A stretch of DNA of 64,000 nucleotides from Caulobacter sp. 602-1 (lineage in GTDB: Bacteria; Pseudomonadota; Alphaproteobacteria; Caulobacterales; Caulobacteraceae). Positions 11,501 to 21,548 of this stretch are shown one piece after another. The notes under the pieces were generated by a model that did no database searches, was not told where the DNA came from, and saw only the letters and a list, made by a program, of their open reading frames with translations. The translations under genes were made by a program, and so were the position numbers. Every line of letters starts with the position of its first letter. Within the stretch, counting starts at the first letter, position 1. The stretch lies in contig NZ_RRYI01000002.1 in NCBI RefSeq assembly GCF_003931565.1, forward strand, positions 620,001 through 684,000. Direction: 5' to 3'.

Positions 11501-11732
11501 TGACGCCGGAGATCGTACCCAGCCGCCGTTCCAGCGGGGTGGCGACGCTGGAGGCCATGGTCTGGGGGCTGGCCCCAGACAGGTTGGCCGACACCGAGAC
11601 CGTCGGGAAATCCACCTGCGGCAGGGGCGAGACCGGCAGCACGAAGAAGGCCGCGATGCCTGCCATCGCCAGGCCGATGGTCAGCAGGATGGTGGCGACC
11701 GGCCGCCGGATGAAGGGTCCCGACAGGTTCAC
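8541..11732 (-). CDS. mdtC: RND efflux permease, MdtC/MuxC-type subunit
   Basis: A 1063-residue inner-membrane H+/drug antiporter of HAE1 type. The N-terminal membrane segment ([50 protein letters not shown]) is canonical, and TM4 carries the proton-relay Asp pair in [24 protein letters not shown]. Twelve hydrophobic segments and two periplasmic loops are evident. Next to a second, different RND permease it forms a heteromeric MdtBC-type pump. Oddity: around residues 768-808 there is an extra Ser/Thr/Ala/Pro-rich stretch (from [14 protein letters not shown] to [13 protein letters not shown]) where MdtC proteins normally go straight to the LxxL-PLSAV strand. Starts with ATG overlapping the stop of mdtB (ATGA). 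Confidence 0.92.
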   Translation of the reverse strand: MNLSGPFIRRPVATILLTIGLAMAGIAAFFVLPVSPLPQVDFPTVSVSANLSGASPQTMASSVATPLERRLGTISGVNEMTSQSSTGSTRITLQFDLNRQIDGAAREVQAAINAARADLPATLRSNPTYRKANPSDSPVIILALTSDSKTPGQIYDAVSNVVAQRLAQVSGVGDVEIGGGSLPAVRISANPFLLNQYGVAMEDVRAAIQSANANRPKGALEGNGQRYQIYTTGAGRKAADYAGLVVAWRNGAPIRLSDVAQVTDSVADTRTLGLFNGKPSIIVLITAQPGANIIETVDSVRAVLPELRAQLPSDITVDVASDRTNSIRASLHEIEVTLLISIILVIVVVSVFLRSARATFIPAAATIVSLLGTFGVMYLLGFSLNNLSLMAITVATGFVVDDAIVVLENTARHIEKGMDRFAAALLGAREVGFTVLSISISLVAVFIPLLFMGGQVGRLFREFAVTLSAAVLISLVISLTTTPMMCAYLLRPEKKDKEGRLSRFFETAFNRVHKTYEHSLDWALHAKPLVIALLVAVIAMTAWLYIAVPKGFFPQQDSGQLMAGMRADQSVSSQAMQKKLRQVVGIIHKDPAVDTVVGFTGGGRAGGGFMFVNLKPIGERKEKGSAVIARLRPQLQRVTGISVFLNPVQDLRMGGRQSNSTYQYTLTSDNSAALKEWAAKLAEAMKARSDVLTDVDSDQQENGVETLVTIDRDSASRLGITPRAVDNALYNAFGQRQVATIYEDVNQYAVILEWQQKFAQGPEALNDVHVPTRPSGTAKATGPSVNPALRDQSTGSALNTSATAMTPLSAIASVAQNATPTSVNHQNGELATTVSFNLADGKSLSDAQVAVAQAEAEIGMPTSVRGSFQGQARQANDQMKQQPLLILAAIVAIYIVLGILYESYVHPITVLSTLPAAGVGAVVALLIFKMEFSIIALIGVFLLLGIVKKNAILIIDFALDAQRSRGLSAQEAVREASLLRFRPILMTTLAAALGALPLAIGFGEGAELRRPLGVAIIGGLIASQLLTLITTPVVYVYLDRLRGKTRKDERHLTHHPTAPEPAR

Positions 11733-14700
11733 GAGGGCGCCCCCGGGATCGGCTCGGGATCGATGCGATCGGGGTGCGGGCCGTCATTGCGGCGCTCGCG
11801 CCTGGCGGTCGGCGCCAGGCGGTCGAAGGCCAGATAGACGACCGGGGTCGTGAACATGGTCAGGAGCTGGCTGAGCAGCAGGCCGCCGAAGATGGCGATG
11901 CCCAGCGGGCGGCGCAGTTCGGCGCCTTCACCGAAGCCCAGCATCAGCGGAATGGCCGCGAACAAGGCCGCCAGGGTGGTCATCAGGATCGGCCGGAAGC
12001 GCAGGATGGCCGCCTGGAAGATGGCGTCGCGCGGGCTCTTGCCTTCCTCGCGCTCGGCCTCGATGGCGAAGTCGATCATCATGATCGCGTTCTTCTTGAC
12101 GATGCCGATCAGGAGAATGATGCCGATGATCCCGATCACGCCCAGGTCGTTGCCGGTGATCCACAGGGCCAGCAGCGCGCCGACGCCCGCCGAAGGCAGG
12201 GTCGACAGGATGGTCAGAGGGTGGACGTAGCTCTCATAGAGCACGCCCAGCACGATGTAGACGCAGACCACGGCGGCCAGGATCAGCCACAGCTGGTTTG
12301 ATAGCGAGTTCTGGTAGGCTCCGGCCGCGCCCAGGAAGGTGTGGGTGACGGCGACCGGCATCTCGATCCGGGTCATGGCCTTGCGGATCTCGTCGACCGC
12401 GTGGCCCAGCGAGACCCCGGGGGCGGTGTCGAAGCCGATCGTGGTGGCTGGAAACTGGGCGACGTGGGTGACCTGCAGCGGCGACTGCTGGGTCTTGATC
12501 GTCGAGAACGCCGCGAGCGGGGTGGGGGAGCCGCCGCCGGTCTTGAGGTTCAGATTGCCCAGGGTGGTCGGGTCGACCAGAACGCCGGGCTTGGCCTCCA
12601 GGATCACCCGGTACTGGTTGGTCTCGGTGAAGATCGTCGAGACGATCCGCTGGCCGAAGGCGCTGTAGAGGGCGTCGTCGACGTCGGAAGCGGTGATCGA
12701 CAGGCGCGCGGCGGTGTCGCGATCGATGTCGACATAGGCCGCCTGGCCGGTGGCCGAGGCGTCGGAATAGACGTTGCGGACGGCCTTCACCTTCGCCAGT
12801 TCGGCGGTGAGCTTGCCGGCCCATTCCTTGATCGTGGCGGTGTCGGCGCCTTCCAGCGACAGGCGGTACTGGGTGGGGCCCGTCTCGGCGTCGATGGTCA
12901 GGTCCTGGGTGGGCTGCAGGTACAGCGTCACACCCGGCACATTGGCCACGCGCTCGCGCAGCCGCTGCATGATCTTCTCCTGCGAGCCGGAGCGGTCGGC
13001 CTTCAGGTTGATCTGCATCTGGCCGGTGTGGAGCATGGCGTTGTTGGCGCCGTCGACGCCGATGAACGAGGCGACGTTTTCGACCGCCGGATCGTCCAGG
13101 ATCGCCTCGGCCGCTTGCTGCTGCAGGGCCGCCATGCGGTCATAGGAGACCGACTGGGCCATCTCGGTGCGGGCTTGCAGCTGGCCGGTGTCCTGGGTGG
13201 GGAACAGGCCCTTGGGAATGATCAGGTAGAGCAGCCCGGTGAGGACCAGCGTGCCCACGGCGACCACCAGGGTCGCCACCTGGCGCTCCAGCACCCAATT
13301 CAGGGCGATCTCGTAACGAGCCTCGACTTTGGCGAACAGGTCCTGGGCCTTCTTGCCGATCCCCTTGGCCTCTTCGCCCTCGTGCGGCTTCAGCCAGCGG
13401 GCCGACAGCATGGGCGTCAGGGTCAGGGAGACGACCGCCGAGATCAGGATGGTGATGGCCAGGCTGATGGCGAACTCGCGGAACAGGCGGCCGACCACGT
13501 CGCCCATGAACAGCAGCGGGATCAGCACGGCGATCAGCGAGATGGTCAGCGAGATGATCGTGAAGCCGATCTCCTTCGCGCCTTTCAGCGCGGCTTCCAT
13601 CGGCTTTTCGCCCTTCTCCAGGTGACGGGTGATGTTCTCGATCATCACGATGGCGTCGTCGACGACGAAGCCGGTGGCGATGGTCAGGGCCATCAGGCTC
13701 AAGTTGTTGAGGCTGAAGCCCATCAGATACATCACCCCGCACGAGCCGATCAGCGAGATCGGCACGGCCAGGCTGGCGATCACCGTGGCGCGCAGGCTGT
13801 GCAGGAAGAAGAAGATCACCAGCACCACCAGCGCCACAGCCAGCAGCAGCTCGATCTCGACATGGTGCACCGAGGCGCGGATGCCGGTGGTGCGGTCGGC
13901 CAGGACCTGGACGTCCAGGGTGGCGGGTAGGCCGGCCTGAAGCTCGGGGAGCTTGGCCTTGATGGCGTCGACGGTCTTGATGACGTTGGCGCCGGGCTGG
14001 CGCTGGACGTTGACGATGATCGCCGGGGTCTTGCCGGCCCAGGCGCCCAGGCGGGTGTTCTCGGCGCTCTCGACCACTTGCGCGATGTTCGACAGGCGGA
14101 TCGGCGCGCCGTCCTTATAGGTGACGATCAGGTTCTTGTAGTCGTCGACGCTGAGTAGCTGGTCGTTGGCGTTGATCGTGTAGCTGCGCGTCGGACCGTC
14201 GAAGCTGCCCTTGGCGCTGTTGGCGTTCGCGGCGCTGATCGCGGTCTGCACGTCCGACAGGGTCAGGCCGTAGCTGGCCATGGCCTGGGTGTCGGCCTGG
14301 ATGCGCATGGCGGGTCGCTGGCCGCCCGACAGCGACACGAGGCCCACGCCCGAGACCTGGCTGATCTTCTGGGCCAGGCGGGTGTTGACCAGGTTCTGCA
14401 CCTCGGTCAGCGGCATGGTGTCCGACGTGATCGCCAGGGTCAGGACCGGCGCGTCGGCCGGGTTGACCTTGGCGTAGATCGGCGGGGCGGGCAGGTCGGC
14501 CGGCAGCAGCGAGCTGCTGGCGTTGATGGCCGCCTGCACCTCCTGCTCGGCGACGTCCAGCGTCTCGCCGAGATTGAACTGCAGGGTGATGACCGAGGCC
14601 CCGGCCGTGCTGACCGAGCTCATCCGGGCCAGGCCCGACATCTCGCCCAGCTGGCGCTCCAGCGGGGCGGTGACGGTCTGGCTCATCACCTCGGGGCTGG

Positions 14701-14860
14701 CCCCGGGATACAGGGTCTGGACCTGGATGGTGGGATAGTCGACCTGCGGCAGGGCCGACAGCGGCAGCAACCGGAAGCCGACCAGGCCGGCCAGGACGAT
14801 GGCCGCCATGAACAGAGCCGTGGCGACCGGCCTCTGGATGAAGGGGCGCGAGGGGTTCAT
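11729..14860 (-). CDS. mdtB: RND efflux permease, MdtB/MuxB-type subunit
   Basis: A 1043-residue RND permease. The N-terminus [55 protein letters not shown] and [24 protein letters not shown] (TM4 Asp pair) are diagnostic, with a second GxxxGxxxP-type segment in the C-terminal half ([22 protein letters not shown]) and [19 protein letters not shown]. It starts 15 nt downstream of the adaptor gene and overlaps the next permease by four bases. In E. coli MdtB works as a 2:1 heterotrimer with MdtC, exporting bile salts, novobiocin and similar compounds. The same arrangement is expected here. Confidence 0.93.
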   Translation of the reverse strand: MNPSRPFIQRPVATALFMAAIVLAGLVGFRLLPLSALPQVDYPTIQVQTLYPGASPEVMSQTVTAPLERQLGEMSGLARMSSVSTAGASVITLQFNLGETLDVAEQEVQAAINASSSLLPADLPAPPIYAKVNPADAPVLTLAITSDTMPLTEVQNLVNTRLAQKISQVSGVGLVSLSGGQRPAMRIQADTQAMASYGLTLSDVQTAISAANANSAKGSFDGPTRSYTINANDQLLSVDDYKNLIVTYKDGAPIRLSNIAQVVESAENTRLGAWAGKTPAIIVNVQRQPGANVIKTVDAIKAKLPELQAGLPATLDVQVLADRTTGIRASVHHVEIELLLAVALVVLVIFFFLHSLRATVIASLAVPISLIGSCGVMYLMGFSLNNLSLMALTIATGFVVDDAIVMIENITRHLEKGEKPMEAALKGAKEIGFTIISLTISLIAVLIPLLFMGDVVGRLFREFAISLAITILISAVVSLTLTPMLSARWLKPHEGEEAKGIGKKAQDLFAKVEARYEIALNWVLERQVATLVVAVGTLVLTGLLYLIIPKGLFPTQDTGQLQARTEMAQSVSYDRMAALQQQAAEAILDDPAVENVASFIGVDGANNAMLHTGQMQINLKADRSGSQEKIMQRLRERVANVPGVTLYLQPTQDLTIDAETGPTQYRLSLEGADTATIKEWAGKLTAELAKVKAVRNVYSDASATGQAAYVDIDRDTAARLSITASDVDDALYSAFGQRIVSTIFTETNQYRVILEAKPGVLVDPTTLGNLNLKTGGGSPTPLAAFSTIKTQQSPLQVTHVAQFPATTIGFDTAPGVSLGHAVDEIRKAMTRIEMPVAVTHTFLGAAGAYQNSLSNQLWLILAAVVCVYIVLGVLYESYVHPLTILSTLPSAGVGALLALWITGNDLGVIGIIGIILLIGIVKKNAIMMIDFAIEAEREEGKSPRDAIFQAAILRFRPILMTTLAALFAAIPLMLGFGEGAELRRPLGIAIFGGLLLSQLLTMFTTPVVYLAFDRLAPTARRERRNDGPHPDRIDPEPIPGAPS

Positions 14861-14875
14861 CGCGGCGGGGCCCGA

Positions 14876-16123
14876 CTATTCCGGACGCTGCTGGCGCTGG
14901 CGACGGGCCTTGCCGTCGCCCTTGCCTTGCCCCGCCGGCTTGGCGCCCGGCAGTTGCACCTTGCCGCCGTCGCGCAGGCGGTCGCCGCCCTCGGTGATGA
15001 CCTTGTCGCCGACCTTCAGGCCTTGCGTGATCTGCACCTGGACGCCCGTCGCCTGGCCGGTCTTTACTGGAGTCTTCGAGACGGTCTGGTCGGCGTTGAG
15101 CAGCCAGACGAACGCGCCGTCGCCCCCCTGGCGCACGGCCGTGGCCGGCACGACGATCGCGCCCTTGATGGTGTCCAGCTCCATGCGGACATTGACGAAC
15201 TGGCTGGGGAACAGGGTGTTTCCGCTGTTCGGGAAACGGGCCTTGGCCTTCACCGTGCCGGTGCCGGTGTCCACGATATTGTCGAGCGTCGAGAACGACC
15301 CGCGATCCAGGGTCTGGGTGCGGGTGCGGTCCAGCGCGATGACGGGCAGATTAGCGCGGCCCTGGCGGGCGGCGATGCGCGGGACGTCGTCCTGCGGGAC
15401 GGTGAACTCGACATCGATCGGCGAGACGGTGGTGATCACCGCCACGCCGTTGGCGTCACCCGCGCCGATATAGTTGCCCACGTCGGTGACGCGCAGGCCC
15501 ACGCGCCCCGAGACGGGCGCGACGATGCGGGCGAAGCCCAGGTTCAGACGCGCCGTGCCGACGGCCGCCTGGTCGGCCATGACCGTGCCTTCCAGCTGCT
15601 TGACCGTGGCGGCCTGATTGTCGACTTCCTGGCGGGCGATCGAGTCCTGGGCCAGCAGGGTCTGATAGCGGCTCAGGGTGAGTTTGGCGGTGGTGAGCTG
15701 GGCCTGGTCGCGGGTGAGATTGCCCTGCGCCTGCAGCAGCGCCATCTGGTAGGGACGAGGATCGATCTGAACGAGAGCCTGGCCGCGCTGGACCACCTGG
15801 CCTTCGCGGAACATCACCTGGGTGATCGTGCCCCCGACCTGCGGGCGCACCGTCACCGTCGCGGCCGGCTTCACCGTGCCCAGCGCCTCGATGACGATCG
15901 GCAGATCCGTCGCGCTGGCCGTGGCCACCGCCACCGTGCTGGCCGGACCGCGACGACCGCCGCCACCGAATCCGCCGCCCGGACCGCCTTCGCCACTCTT
16001 GTCGCCGTGCAGCAGAGTCCAGGACAACCAGACCACGCCGGCCAGGGCCAGGATCGCGATCAGTCCGCCGAGGATCAGCGTCCGGCGGCGCGGGGGCGTA
16101 CGCGGGGCGTGAAAGTCAGTCAT
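14876..16123 (-). CDS. mdtA: RND efflux periplasmic adaptor subunit (MdtA-type membrane fusion protein)
   Basis: About 415 residues from ATG 16123 (MTDFHAPRTPPRRRTLILGGLIAILALAGVVWLSW). An upstream in-frame extension reads as low-complexity Arg/Ser and is rejected. There is one N-terminal membrane anchor (about residues 16-36), a Gly-rich linker, then lipoyl half-motifs (VTVRPQVGGTITQVMFREGQVVQRGQALVQIDPRPYQ and IVAPVSGRVGLRVTDVGNYIGA), a coiled-coil hairpin between them (LLQAQGNLTRDQAQLTTAKLTLSRYQTLLAQDSIARQEVDNQ) and a beta-barrel. It bridges the permeases and the outer-membrane channel. The C-terminal tail is Lys/Gln/Arg rich. First gene of the efflux operon; no regulator gene is adjacent. 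Confidence 0.94.
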   Translation of the reverse strand: MTDFHAPRTPPRRRTLILGGLIAILALAGVVWLSWTLLHGDKSGEGGPGGGFGGGGRRGPASTVAVATASATDLPIVIEALGTVKPAATVTVRPQVGGTITQVMFREGQVVQRGQALVQIDPRPYQMALLQAQGNLTRDQAQLTTAKLTLSRYQTLLAQDSIARQEVDNQAATVKQLEGTVMADQAAVGTARLNLGFARIVAPVSGRVGLRVTDVGNYIGAGDANGVAVITTVSPIDVEFTVPQDDVPRIAARQGRANLPVIALDRTRTQTLDRGSFSTLDNIVDTGTGTVKAKARFPNSGNTLFPSQFVNVRMELDTIKGAIVVPATAVRQGGDGAFVWLLNADQTVSKTPVKTGQATGVQVQITQGLKVGDKVITEGGDRLRDGGKVQLPGAKPAGQGKGDGKARRQRQQRPE

Positions 16124-16333
16124 CGTCAGCCTTCGAACGGCCGCGCGCGGCGCGGCGTGAGCGGGCGGCGACTGGCCGCCCAAGGGAACGCGCCGTCGTG
16201 AGCAGACGGACGCTAAGTCCCTAGAGGTCGAACATGTGCGCCGGTTTGCAGATCTGAAATGATCGAGCCTCGATATGGCTCCGCTTATGCGTCGGATTGC
16301 CGCCACATTGCGCGAAGCCCGCAAAGGCCCCGA

Positions 16334-17587
16334 TCAGCCCATCGGCTTGTCGAGCGTCGTCGGGGGCTCGCTGAACCATTGCGGCCCCTTCGGCGTCATG
16401 TGGATGCAGTCTTCCAGCCGCACGCCGAACTCGCCCGGAATGTAGATGCCCGGCTCGTCCGAGAAGCACATGCCCGGCGCCAGCTTCGTCGTTTCGGACA
16501 TCACGAAGTTCACCGGCTCGTGGCCGTCCATGCCGATGCCGTGGCCGGTGCGGTGCGACAGGCCGGGCAGCTTGTAGCGCGGGCCCCAGCCGAGGCTGTC
16601 ATAGTAGGCGCGAACGGCGCGATCGACTGAACCAGCCTCGACGCCGATCTGGGCGGCCTCGAAGGCCACCTGCTGGCCGCGCGCCACGTCGTTCCAGACC
16701 TTGCGCTGGCGGGCGGTGGGCTCGCCGAACACGAAGGTGCGCGAGATGTCCGACTCGTAGCCGCCGACATTGCAGCCGCAGTCCATCAGCACGATTTGGC
16801 CCTCGCCCAGCACCTGGGGCTGGCGCGAGCCGTGCGGGTAGGCGCTGGCCTCGCCGATCAGGATCAGGTTGAAGCTGACCCGCGCGCCTTGCTTCACGGT
16901 GAACTCGGCCATCAGGGCGCCGATATCCTTGGGGCCCATGCCGGCCCTGACATTGGCGTGGGTGTGGCGCAGGGCCGCCACGGTGATGTCGGCGGCCACC
17001 TGCATGAGGGCCAGTTCGGCGGGCGACTTGATCATCCGGCAACCGCGGAACACCGCCGCGCCCGAGACGACCTGGGCCGAGGGCAGGGCGCCGGTCAGGC
17101 CGTCGACGATGAACGCGCGGATCGTCTCCTCGACGCCGATCTTGCCCGCCGCCAGCTTGCGGTCGGCCAGCAGTCCGGCGGCGATCGCGTAGGGGCTCTC
17201 GTCCTCCTCCCAGGTGCGGACCTCGGCAGGCACGCCCAGGCTCTGGCGGATCGAAGGTTCCTCGAACTTCGGCACGACCATGCCCACCTGGCCCTCGCGC
17301 GGAATGATCGCCAGGCACGGCCGCTCGCTGCGGCTCCATTGCACGCCGGTGAAGTAGTCCATCGAGGAGCCCGGCTCGGTGACGATCGCCGACAGGCCCA
17401 GCTTGACCATCAGGGCCTGGGCGCGTTCCAGCCGCGCCTGCCGCTCGGCCGGGCCGATCAGGGCGACGCCGTCGGTCATCTTCTTGACGCTCGCCTGCCG
17501 CGCCCACGCCGGCGCGCCCATCGCGGCCGCGCTCGCCGCGGCGCCGGTCAGGAAGCCGCGCCGGCCCAGGTCTTGAAATGCGGTCAT
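16334..17587 (-). CDS. Tat-exported M24 metallopeptidase (Xaa-Pro aminopeptidase/dipeptidase family)
   Basis: A 417-residue protein. The N-terminus LGRRGFLTGAAASAAAMGAPAWA is a twin-arginine signal (R9-R10), so the folded enzyme is exported. After a creatinase-like N-terminal domain (MDYFTGVQWSRSERPCLAIIPREG) comes the pita-bread M24 domain with metal ligands in MDCGCNVGGYESDISRTFVFG (two Asp), HRTGHGIGMDGHEP (His), DEPGIYIPGEFGVRLEDCIHM (two Glu). It should cleave X-Pro bonds with a dinuclear metal centre. It is separated from the efflux operon by about 210 nt in which I see no clear promoter or terminator, and from the tRNA by 228 nt. Confidence 0.92.
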   Translation of the reverse strand: MTAFQDLGRRGFLTGAAASAAAMGAPAWARQASVKKMTDGVALIGPAERQARLERAQALMVKLGLSAIVTEPGSSMDYFTGVQWSRSERPCLAIIPREGQVGMVVPKFEEPSIRQSLGVPAEVRTWEEDESPYAIAAGLLADRKLAAGKIGVEETIRAFIVDGLTGALPSAQVVSGAAVFRGCRMIKSPAELALMQVAADITVAALRHTHANVRAGMGPKDIGALMAEFTVKQGARVSFNLILIGEASAYPHGSRQPQVLGEGQIVLMDCGCNVGGYESDISRTFVFGEPTARQRKVWNDVARGQQVAFEAAQIGVEAGSVDRAVRAYYDSLGWGPRYKLPGLSHRTGHGIGMDGHEPVNFVMSETTKLAPGMCFSDEPGIYIPGEFGVRLEDCIHMTPKGPQWFSEPPTTLDKPMG

Positions 17588-17815
17588 GTCGGTCCTCGAA
17601 ACCCTGTGAGCACACCGCGACGCGGCTCGCGTCGGAAGGCCTTTTGTGAGCCCGGGAAGCTTGGCCTGACAAGACCTGGATCGGAGGAGATTTGGCGGCC
17701 TGGATCGGCGGCCAACGTCCGTCGACGGCGTTGCGCGCGCGGCGGTTCCAGTGGCGCAAAAGGGCTCTGGGTCCCCGAAGGGGAAATCTCTAAGCCGTTC
17801 AGATTTTTGAGGAAA

Positions 17816-17891
<76 letters not shown>

Positions 17892-17975
17892 ATTCGACGG
17901 TCCGAAGCACTTGCGAGCCCCGGCGGCGAGGCGCGGAACATACGCAATGATTTTGGGAGCGCAAGCGCTTTTTTC

Positions 17976-18314
17976 ATGGCCAGACGAGATATTAGCGGAG
18001 CCGTGGATTTCGCTTACCTGGAAGGGTTCGCGGCGGGGGATTTCGGGGTCGTCGACGAGGTGCTGGCGCTGTTTCGCGAGCAGGCGGCGCTGTGGACTCC
18101 GATGCTGGATCCGACCCATCCGGGCTGGCGGGACGCGGTCCATACGGTGAAGGGCGCGGCGCGCGGGGTGGGAGCCTTCCAGCTGGGCGAGGTCTGCGAA
18201 CGCTGCGAAGCGGGGCGGGATAGCCTGGAAGCGGTCAAGACGGCCCTCGACATCGCCCTCATGGACATCGCCGCCTACGCCCACGAACAGGCCCTGCGAT
18301 CGCTGAAGGGATAA
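17976..18314 (+). CDS. shpA: Single-domain HPt histidine phosphotransferase, probably ShpA
   Basis: A 112-residue helical protein with the HPt signature HTVKGAARGVGAFQLGEVCERCE (phospho-accepting His56, Lys59-Gly60), an upstream helix DEVLALFREQAALWTPML and no other domain. In Caulobacter the lone HPt protein ShpA relays phosphate from hybrid kinase ShkA to TacA to drive stalk genes. From memory its locus is next to a TonB receptor, as here, but that is recollection, not a search result. There is no Shine-Dalgarno before ATG 17976; the base run before it is a short palindrome plus T6. An alternative GTG start at 18003 would remove nine residues. The convergent TonB receptor ends 63 nt away. 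Confidence 0.7.
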   Translation: MARRDISGAVDFAYLEGFAAGDFGVVDEVLALFREQAALWTPMLDPTHPGWRDAVHTVKGAARGVGAFQLGEVCERCEAGRDSLEAVKTALDIALMDIAAYAHEQALRSLKG

Positions 18315-18318
18315 TGGC

Positions 18319-18351
18319 CAAAAGAAAGGGGCCGAAGCGAACTTCGGCCCC
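18319..18351 (-). terminator. Rho-independent terminator of the TonB receptor
   Basis: Perfect 10-bp stem (GGGGCCGAAG/CTTCGGCCCC) with a CGAA loop at 18328-18351. On the minus strand it is followed by TTTCTTTT, so it ends the receptor transcript. On the plus strand no T run follows. Confidence 0.85.
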
Positions 18352-18377
18352 GCAGGGGAGAGGGTATCCGCTCGCGC

Positions 18378-21300
18378 CTAGAACTTGGCGCGCATGGTCA
18401 CCTGATAGGTGCGGCCGTCGTAGTCGATGCGGCGCGGCAGCATCGGGTCGTTCTCGTATTCCGATCGGGTCGCGTCGGTCAGGTTGAAGGCGTCGACCGA
18501 GATCGTCAGGTCCTTGGTCAGGTTGTATGAGGCCGAGGCGTCCAGCTGGCTCCGCGCCTTGACGGTGCGGGCGTCGCCGACGAACGAGTTGCCGGCGGCC
18601 AAGTCATACTTGTCACGCCAATTGTAGACCAAGCGAACACCGAACTTGGTCGACTCGTAGTAGCCGATGAGGTTCAGGTTGTTCTTCGAGACACTGGGCA
18701 AGGTGATCTTGTTGCCGGCCGTGTCCTTGCCGTCGATTTTCGTATACGAGTAGTTGAACGCACCACCAAAGTTCTTCCATAAGCCCGGCAGGAAGTCGAG
18801 GTTCTGCTGGATGTTGAACTCGAAGCCTGTCACCGTCATCGGCGACTGGTTGGTCTTGCCGCTGATGCGCACCTCGGCGTTGGTCAGGGCGCCGGTGGAG
18901 CCGACGAACTGGTTCGAGCTGATGCACTTGCCCGAGCTATCGACCGTCAGCGTTCCCAGATTGACGTCCAGGCCGTCGATCTTGCCGTTCGAGGGGCACA
19001 GGATCGCCGCGTCGAGGATCGGTCCGATATAGCCCTTGATCTCCTTGCGGTAGGCCGCGACCGAGATCAGCCCGCCGGGGCGGTTATACCATTCCAGCGA
19101 GACGTCGTAGGAGTCGGAGGTGTAGGGCTTGAGGTCCGTCGCCCCGAGCGTGACCGTATAGACCGGGTTGGTTGGCGGGTTCACGTCGACCGGCACCTGC
19201 ACGAAGGTGGTCGGTACGTTGTCGCGCGGCTGCGGGCGCACATAGGTGCGATAGGCCGCCGCGCGAAGGATCAGATCGTCGCGCAGATCGGCGACCAGGA
19301 TCGCCGAGGGCAGCCAGTAATCGTAGTTGTTCTTGGTTGTCCGGGTGGACAGAGAATGATTGATCGGTCCCGCCTGATTGGACAGGGCGGTCGTGCAGTT
19401 CTGGCAGTTCAGCGAGACGATCTTGTTGTTGGTGTATTCGTAGCGCGTTCCGACGGTGCCGCGCACCGGGACGTTGAACAGCTGGGTCTTGAATTTCGCG
19501 GTCAGGTACGCCGAGAAGACATCGTTCTCGTTACTGAAGTTGTTGTTCCAGTAGTTGCCGTCCGTATAGTTGTTCACCACGCCGTAGGGTGTCAGGAAAA
19601 CGCCCGGAGAGCCTAGGGCGAACTGATCGGGCAGACCGTTCGGGTTGGTGGCGCTGCGGAGCTGGGTGTTGACCGGGGTGATCGCCGCCAGGATGCGATC
19701 CACGTCCAGGTTCATCCAGTTGCTTGTCGGACCCGCCGCCTTGCCGCCGAAGAAGTCGCGACCGTACGACAGCTGCGAAGCCATGTCCGGTGTGATGTTC
19801 TGGGTCAGGGCGCCCAGGGCCGAGTTGCGCGATCCGGTGGAGGTGAACTTGTTATGCTCGGCGCGACCGCCGAACTGCAAGTTGGTGAGGAGCGAGCCGT
19901 CCAGGGCGCGGTCGAAATCGAGCTGGAACGAGTCGAGCTCGTTTTCGGCGGCGCCGCTGGTTCCGGTCACGCCGAACTTGTCGCCGGCCACGGTGGCGGC
20001 CTGCCCTGGCATGGGGGCGCCCGCCTGGGTGGTCGCGGTCGCCGTGGCCGGAATCGTGAAGCCGCCGGTCGGCAGGTGAGTGGCGTGCGGCGTGGTCAGG
20101 ATCGCCGTATAGTTCGATAGGTCCGAGCCGCCGACATCGACCGAGGTCTTGATGCCGTTCAGTCCGGCTGGACCAAGGTTGCGGTAGGGGTTCTGGACGA
20201 TGTCCAGTTCGATCTGATTGGCGTGGGTCTTGGCCTTCGACACGGTCAGGTTGGCCGTGGCCTTCCAGGTGTCGTTGTTGAATTCAAGGGTCGGGTTGAT
20301 CGCCCAGGTCTGGTTTTCGGCCGGCTCGGAGCGGATCGAGTCGAACGTGTTGATGTTCTCGGCCGAGAAGCTGTTGATGTACGCGCGATCGCCGTCGGGA
20401 CGGCGAACGATATAGGGCGTGCCGATCTGGGTGATGCGGGCGACCGCCGAAGTCGAGCTCAGGCCGCCGGTCGAGCCGTTGCCCGGGCCCGCGTCGATAT
20501 AAAGGATGTTGTTGGTGGCGTCCTTGAGGTTGCGCTTGGTGATGAAGCCGTTCGCACCGACTTTCCACGCGTCGTTGATCCGCCACTCGAAGCCGGTCGC
20601 CGCCGACAGGGTGGTGCCGCGGTTGTACTTCACCAACTGGCGGGTCTGGCTGGGATAGTAGACGCCGCCCGGATTGGCGGCGATCAGCGCGTCGTAGACC
20701 GGGTTGGAGCCTGCGGCGGCCTGGTTGCCCACCTGGATCGAGCCCAGGCGGTTGTTCCACGAGTTCACGGTGATCGAGTCGCGGCGGAACTTCTCGTCCT
20801 TCCAGGCCACTACGCCGAACACGGCGAAGTCGTCCGACAGGTGCTTGTTGTAGCCCAGCGAGGCCAGCGGGCTGCCGAGGTTGCCCAGGTCGTTGTACTC
20901 GTACGAGACCTTGGCGAAGCCGCCGTCCTTGCGCGACAGGGCCGGATTGATGCGCAGGTCGACATTGCCCGACAGGCCGCCGGCCAGGTTGGACGCCGAC
21001 GGCGACTTGATGACGTTGATGGCGGTGAAGATGTCCGAGTTGAAGGCGCCCAGCGGGGTCGAGCCGTTCAGGATCGGGTCGGCGAACGCGCCGCCGTTCA
21101 GGGTGGTGCGGGCGAACGAGCCCGGCAGGCCGCGCAGGCTGATGGTGGCGTTGCGGCTGTCGGCTTCGCGGTTGATCTGGACGCCGGGGATCCGCTGGAT
21201 GGCTTCACCGACGTTCAGGTCGGGGAAACGGCCCAGGCCGTCCGACGAGATGCCGTCCGAGATTTCCAAAGTCTCGCGCTTGGTCGAGATGGCGTTGGCG

Positions 21301-21464
21301 TAGGCCTGACGAAAGCCGGTGACGACGACGGCTTCAACGGTGTCCGGCTCGGCCTTCTTGTCGCCGGCGGCGTCCTGGGCTTGGGCGGCCGAGCCGACCG
21401 CCAGAGCGGCGCACGACGCCATCAGCGCGGCGCGAAGAGCGAACGTGTTGCGAGCATGGTTCAT
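18378..21464 (-). CDS. TonB-dependent outer-membrane receptor
   Basis: A 1028-residue receptor. Signal peptide MNHARNTFALRAALMASCAALAVGSAAQAQ, a TonB-box-like segment VEAVVVTGFRQAYANAI, then a plug domain with DLNVGEAIQRIPGVQINREADSRNATISLRGLPGSFARTTLNGG. The long barrel ends in an aromatic strand, YQVTMRAKF. Several barrel cysteines (LNCQNC, ILCPSNG, GKCIS) are unusual for the family and may form loop disulfides. Length and plug type match the large Caulobacter/Xanthomonas receptors used for carbohydrates and other scarce nutrients; the ligand is unknown. A consensus-like promoter and an overlapping dyad lie directly upstream, and it has its own terminator, so it is a single-gene unit. Confidence 0.93.
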   Translation of the reverse strand: MNHARNTFALRAALMASCAALAVGSAAQAQDAAGDKKAEPDTVEAVVVTGFRQAYANAISTKRETLEISDGISSDGLGRFPDLNVGEAIQRIPGVQINREADSRNATISLRGLPGSFARTTLNGGAFADPILNGSTPLGAFNSDIFTAINVIKSPSASNLAGGLSGNVDLRINPALSRKDGGFAKVSYEYNDLGNLGSPLASLGYNKHLSDDFAVFGVVAWKDEKFRRDSITVNSWNNRLGSIQVGNQAAAGSNPVYDALIAANPGGVYYPSQTRQLVKYNRGTTLSAATGFEWRINDAWKVGANGFITKRNLKDATNNILYIDAGPGNGSTGGLSSTSAVARITQIGTPYIVRRPDGDRAYINSFSAENINTFDSIRSEPAENQTWAINPTLEFNNDTWKATANLTVSKAKTHANQIELDIVQNPYRNLGPAGLNGIKTSVDVGGSDLSNYTAILTTPHATHLPTGGFTIPATATATTQAGAPMPGQAATVAGDKFGVTGTSGAAENELDSFQLDFDRALDGSLLTNLQFGGRAEHNKFTSTGSRNSALGALTQNITPDMASQLSYGRDFFGGKAAGPTSNWMNLDVDRILAAITPVNTQLRSATNPNGLPDQFALGSPGVFLTPYGVVNNYTDGNYWNNNFSNENDVFSAYLTAKFKTQLFNVPVRGTVGTRYEYTNNKIVSLNCQNCTTALSNQAGPINHSLSTRTTKNNYDYWLPSAILVADLRDDLILRAAAYRTYVRPQPRDNVPTTFVQVPVDVNPPTNPVYTVTLGATDLKPYTSDSYDVSLEWYNRPGGLISVAAYRKEIKGYIGPILDAAILCPSNGKIDGLDVNLGTLTVDSSGKCISSNQFVGSTGALTNAEVRISGKTNQSPMTVTGFEFNIQQNLDFLPGLWKNFGGAFNYSYTKIDGKDTAGNKITLPSVSKNNLNLIGYYESTKFGVRLVYNWRDKYDLAAGNSFVGDARTVKARSQLDASASYNLTKDLTISVDAFNLTDATRSEYENDPMLPRRIDYDGRTYQVTMRAKF

Positions 21465-21508
21465 GAAATTGCCTCCCCCGGCGCACTGACCTGGCGCCCT
21501 TGACCGAA

Positions 21509-21537
21509 CTTATCCGACCAGTTTGCCGCATTGTCAA
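21509..21537 (-). promoter_or_regulatory. Sigma70-type promoter of the TonB receptor
   Basis: On the minus strand TTGACA (21532-21537), a 17-nt spacer and GATAAG (21509-21514), ending 44 nt before the receptor ATG. The -35 is a full consensus match. Confidence 0.7.
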
Positions 21538-21548
21538 TAATTGGTAAT
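21530..21548. promoter_or_regulatory. Dyad overlapping the -35 of the TonB receptor promoter
   Basis: Two 9-bp half sites, ATTGTCAAT and ATTGGTAAT, separated by one base. Each half agrees with the reverse complement of the other at 7 of 9 positions. It covers the -35 hexamer, so a bound repressor would block RNA polymerase. Which regulator binds is unknown. Confidence 0.4.

Noticed and set aside
12341..13930. 529-aa open frame antisense to mdtB
   Set aside because: Same shadow pattern; opposite strand is clearly coding.
17588..17815. Terminator for tRNA-Lys
   Set aside because: CCCC-TTC-GGGG is present downstream on the minus strand, but the stem is short and lacks an adjacent T run, so it is not called.
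17957..17974. Terminator-like AGCGC-AA-GCGCT plus T6 before the HPt gene
   Set aside because: Five-bp stem with a 2-nt loop is sterically poor and no plus-strand gene precedes it. Noted only as a possible start-site feature.
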